A DNA stretch of 8,218 bases from JANNYA01 sp031409855 (GTDB lineage Bacteria > Pseudomonadota > Gammaproteobacteria > Xanthomonadales > SZUA-5): contig JANNYA010000204.1 in assembly GCA_031409855.1 (NCBI GenBank), forward strand, positions 1 to 8,218. Reading direction: 5' to 3'. The notes beneath the pieces were generated by a model, which saw only the letters and a program-made list of their open reading frames with translations, did no database searches and was not told where the DNA came from. Position 1 is the stretch's first letter, and every line of letters begins with the position of its first letter. Shown here piece by piece: positions 7,341 through 8,218 of this stretch. The position numbers and the translations under genes are program-made.

Positions 7341-7364
7341 TAGAAACTACATTTTTTAGAAACT
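7341..7364. repeat. Paired 8-base direct repeat in the aroA leader
   Basis: TAGAAACT occurs at 7341-7348 and again at 7357-7364, a period of 16 bases, just upstream of the aroA ribosome site. The first copy also sits in a small palindrome, GTAGAAACTAC (7340-7350), which could form a four-base-pair hairpin next to the ribosome site. This may be a regulator binding site or chance in an A/T-rich leader. Confidence 0.3.
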
Positions 7365-7384
7365 TTGTTGCAGCTTCGCAGTAT

Positions 7385-7399
7385 TCCGCTTTTCGCGGA
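7385..7399. other. Small hairpin between the hydrolase gene and aroA
   Basis: TCCGC (7385-7389) and GCGGA (7395-7399) pair around a 5-base loop (GAAAA on the minus strand). There is no T-run after it on the minus strand, so it does not make a rho-independent terminator for the hydrolase gene; it may stabilise or process the transcript. The stem is short. Confidence 0.3.
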
Positions 7400-7417
7400 C
7401 TGTTAAGCAATGCGGCC

Positions 7418-8218
7418 CTAGGCGAGCCACTTGCGAATTTGCGCGGTCACTTCGGGTGCGTGCAGCAATTCCATGTGGCCCAGGCCACGAATAATTTTTG
7501 TTTTGGATTTTGGCAAAGCCAAACTGCGCGTTGACTCCGCGTGCTGACCGAGCGCGCTACTGATGGGCACCAAACCGTCGCCTAATACCTCATCGCTAAA
7601 CTCGCCCGGCGATTTAGCCAAGGTCGCCGCGATCGCATAACACTTAATATTCTCGGGCAAAGCCACGTGCTCGGCGGAATTTGCATTCCCGGCTATAATT
7701 TTCCCGTGCCGCAAATCGGTAATTCCCGCGCTGCGCATTTTCGCAATGGGTGCCAGCGCACCCGCATACGGCGTGGCCTGCCAAAGCGCATGAATCCAGT
7801 TGCCCGAGCGTTCCAGTGGCGCGCCCAAGTGTGGCGTGCCTAGGAAAATAATTTTGCGCAATTGCGTTTGCCAAACGTGCGACGACTCTGCCAAGTGCAG
7901 CGCACTGCGAATAACCAATCCGCCCATGCTGTGCGCGACAACGACCAATTCGGTTTGCCGGTCTGCAAATTGCTCATGCAGTAGCGCACTGAGCGCCGCG
8001 CCATTGTCGGCAACATTGCGGCCGGTGTTGTAGTGCAAAAACAGCGGCGTATAGCCCAAGCCGATCAACGCCTGAACATGCGCATCGGCGCGCCAGTGAT
8101 TTTCGTTTAGGCAAAGGCCGTGAATAAAAAGCGCGTATTTTTGTGGTTCAGACGGCGCATTCGGAAAATCTTGGTGGCGCAAATGCATCTGAATTGCGAG
8201 CGGATTGCCGCTCAAATG
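7418..8218 (-). CDS. Alpha/beta hydrolase (lipase/esterase-like), N-terminus outside the window
   Basis: The frame is open to the window edge: the last codon read is His (8216-8218) with no stop, and the only candidate start nearby is a TTG at 8215 inside His-Leu-Ser-Gly-Asn-Pro, so the gene probably begins beyond the window. Numbered from that TTG (265 residues): oxyanion-hole HG at 32-33 (FIHGLCLNENHW), nucleophile elbow VAHSMGGLV with Ser96, FLGTPHLGAPLE at 124-135, GDGLVP with Asp213 and GLGHMELL with His247, giving a complete catalytic triad. The GTPH block and AHSMGG elbow are typical of the PGAP1-like/triacylglycerol lipase group. No export signal can be judged because the N-terminus is missing. 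From memory, relatives in Xanthomonadales carry a longer N-terminal part before the GNPLAI segment, which fits a truncation here. Substrate unknown. The TAG stop lies 91 bases before aroA. Confidence 0.88.
   Translation of the reverse strand, partial: HLSGNPLAIQMHLRHQDFPNAPSEPQKYALFIHGLCLNENHWRADAHVQALIGLGYTPLFLHYNTGRNVADNGAALSALLHEQFADRQTELVVVAHSMGGLVIRSALHLAESSHVWQTQLRKIIFLGTPHLGAPLERSGNWIHALWQATPYAGALAPIAKMRSAGITDLRHGKIIAGNANSAEHVALPENIKCYAIAATLAKSPGEFSDEVLGDGLVPISSALGQHAESTRSLALPKSKTKIIRGLGHMELLHAPEVTAQIRKWLA

Noticed and set aside
7327..7410. 28-codon N-terminal extension of AroA
   Set aside because: The AAAAGGAG just before the ATG at 7326 and the usual family N-terminus (the GDKSISHR motif near residue 20) favour the shorter start.

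Overview
The window is most likely chromosome of a gammaproteobacterium of the Xanthomonadales/Lysobacterales group. The grounds are a Xanthomonas-like AroA (GNAGTGMR, SAQVKS, RVKESDR and ATSFPGF blocks), a secreted S9 dipeptidyl-peptidase of the kind common in that group, a large secreted Asp-box protein ending in a tandem W-[YF]-N-P-A-x-S-G-x-G-L module, and an intergenic ATTCCCGC/GCGGGAAT palindromic repeat. The lineage rests on remembered family resemblance, not on a search.

All four real genes lie on the minus strand. In order of transcription they are: a serine lipase/esterase-like alpha/beta hydrolase (7418-8218, 5' end cut by the window edge); aroA, 3-phosphoshikimate 1-carboxyvinyltransferase (6001-7326, start fixed by an AAAAGGAG ribosome site); an 1102-residue exported Asp-box beta-propeller protein with two C-terminal modules (2550-5858); and an exported S9 prolyl-oligopeptidase-family peptidase with an intact Ser-Asp-His triad (291-2474). 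Gaps are 91, 142 and about 75 bases. I see no convincing intrinsic terminator or strong sigma70 promoter in any gap, so operon structure is undecided.

The 290 bases beyond the peptidase stop hold no intact gene but are not empty. Bases 209-290 are a gapless, diverged copy (61 of 82 bases identical) of the last 82 bases of the Asp-box gene, ending exactly at the peptidase stop codon: the relic of a second gene carrying the same C-terminal module. Bases 12-135 form a composite palindromic repeat of the type scattered between proteobacterial genes.

Functionally, AroA is a cytoplasmic shikimate-pathway enzyme with no evident link to its neighbours. The Asp-box protein and the peptidase both carry export signals and may act outside the cytoplasm, but nothing shows a shared pathway. 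I found no defence system, mobile element with a transposase, CRISPR array, tRNA or rRNA, and no clear sign of a new multi-gene system. The most interesting items are the paralogous gene relic, the tandem C-terminal module, and an in-frame 18-base tandem repeat inside the Asp-box protein's signal peptide.
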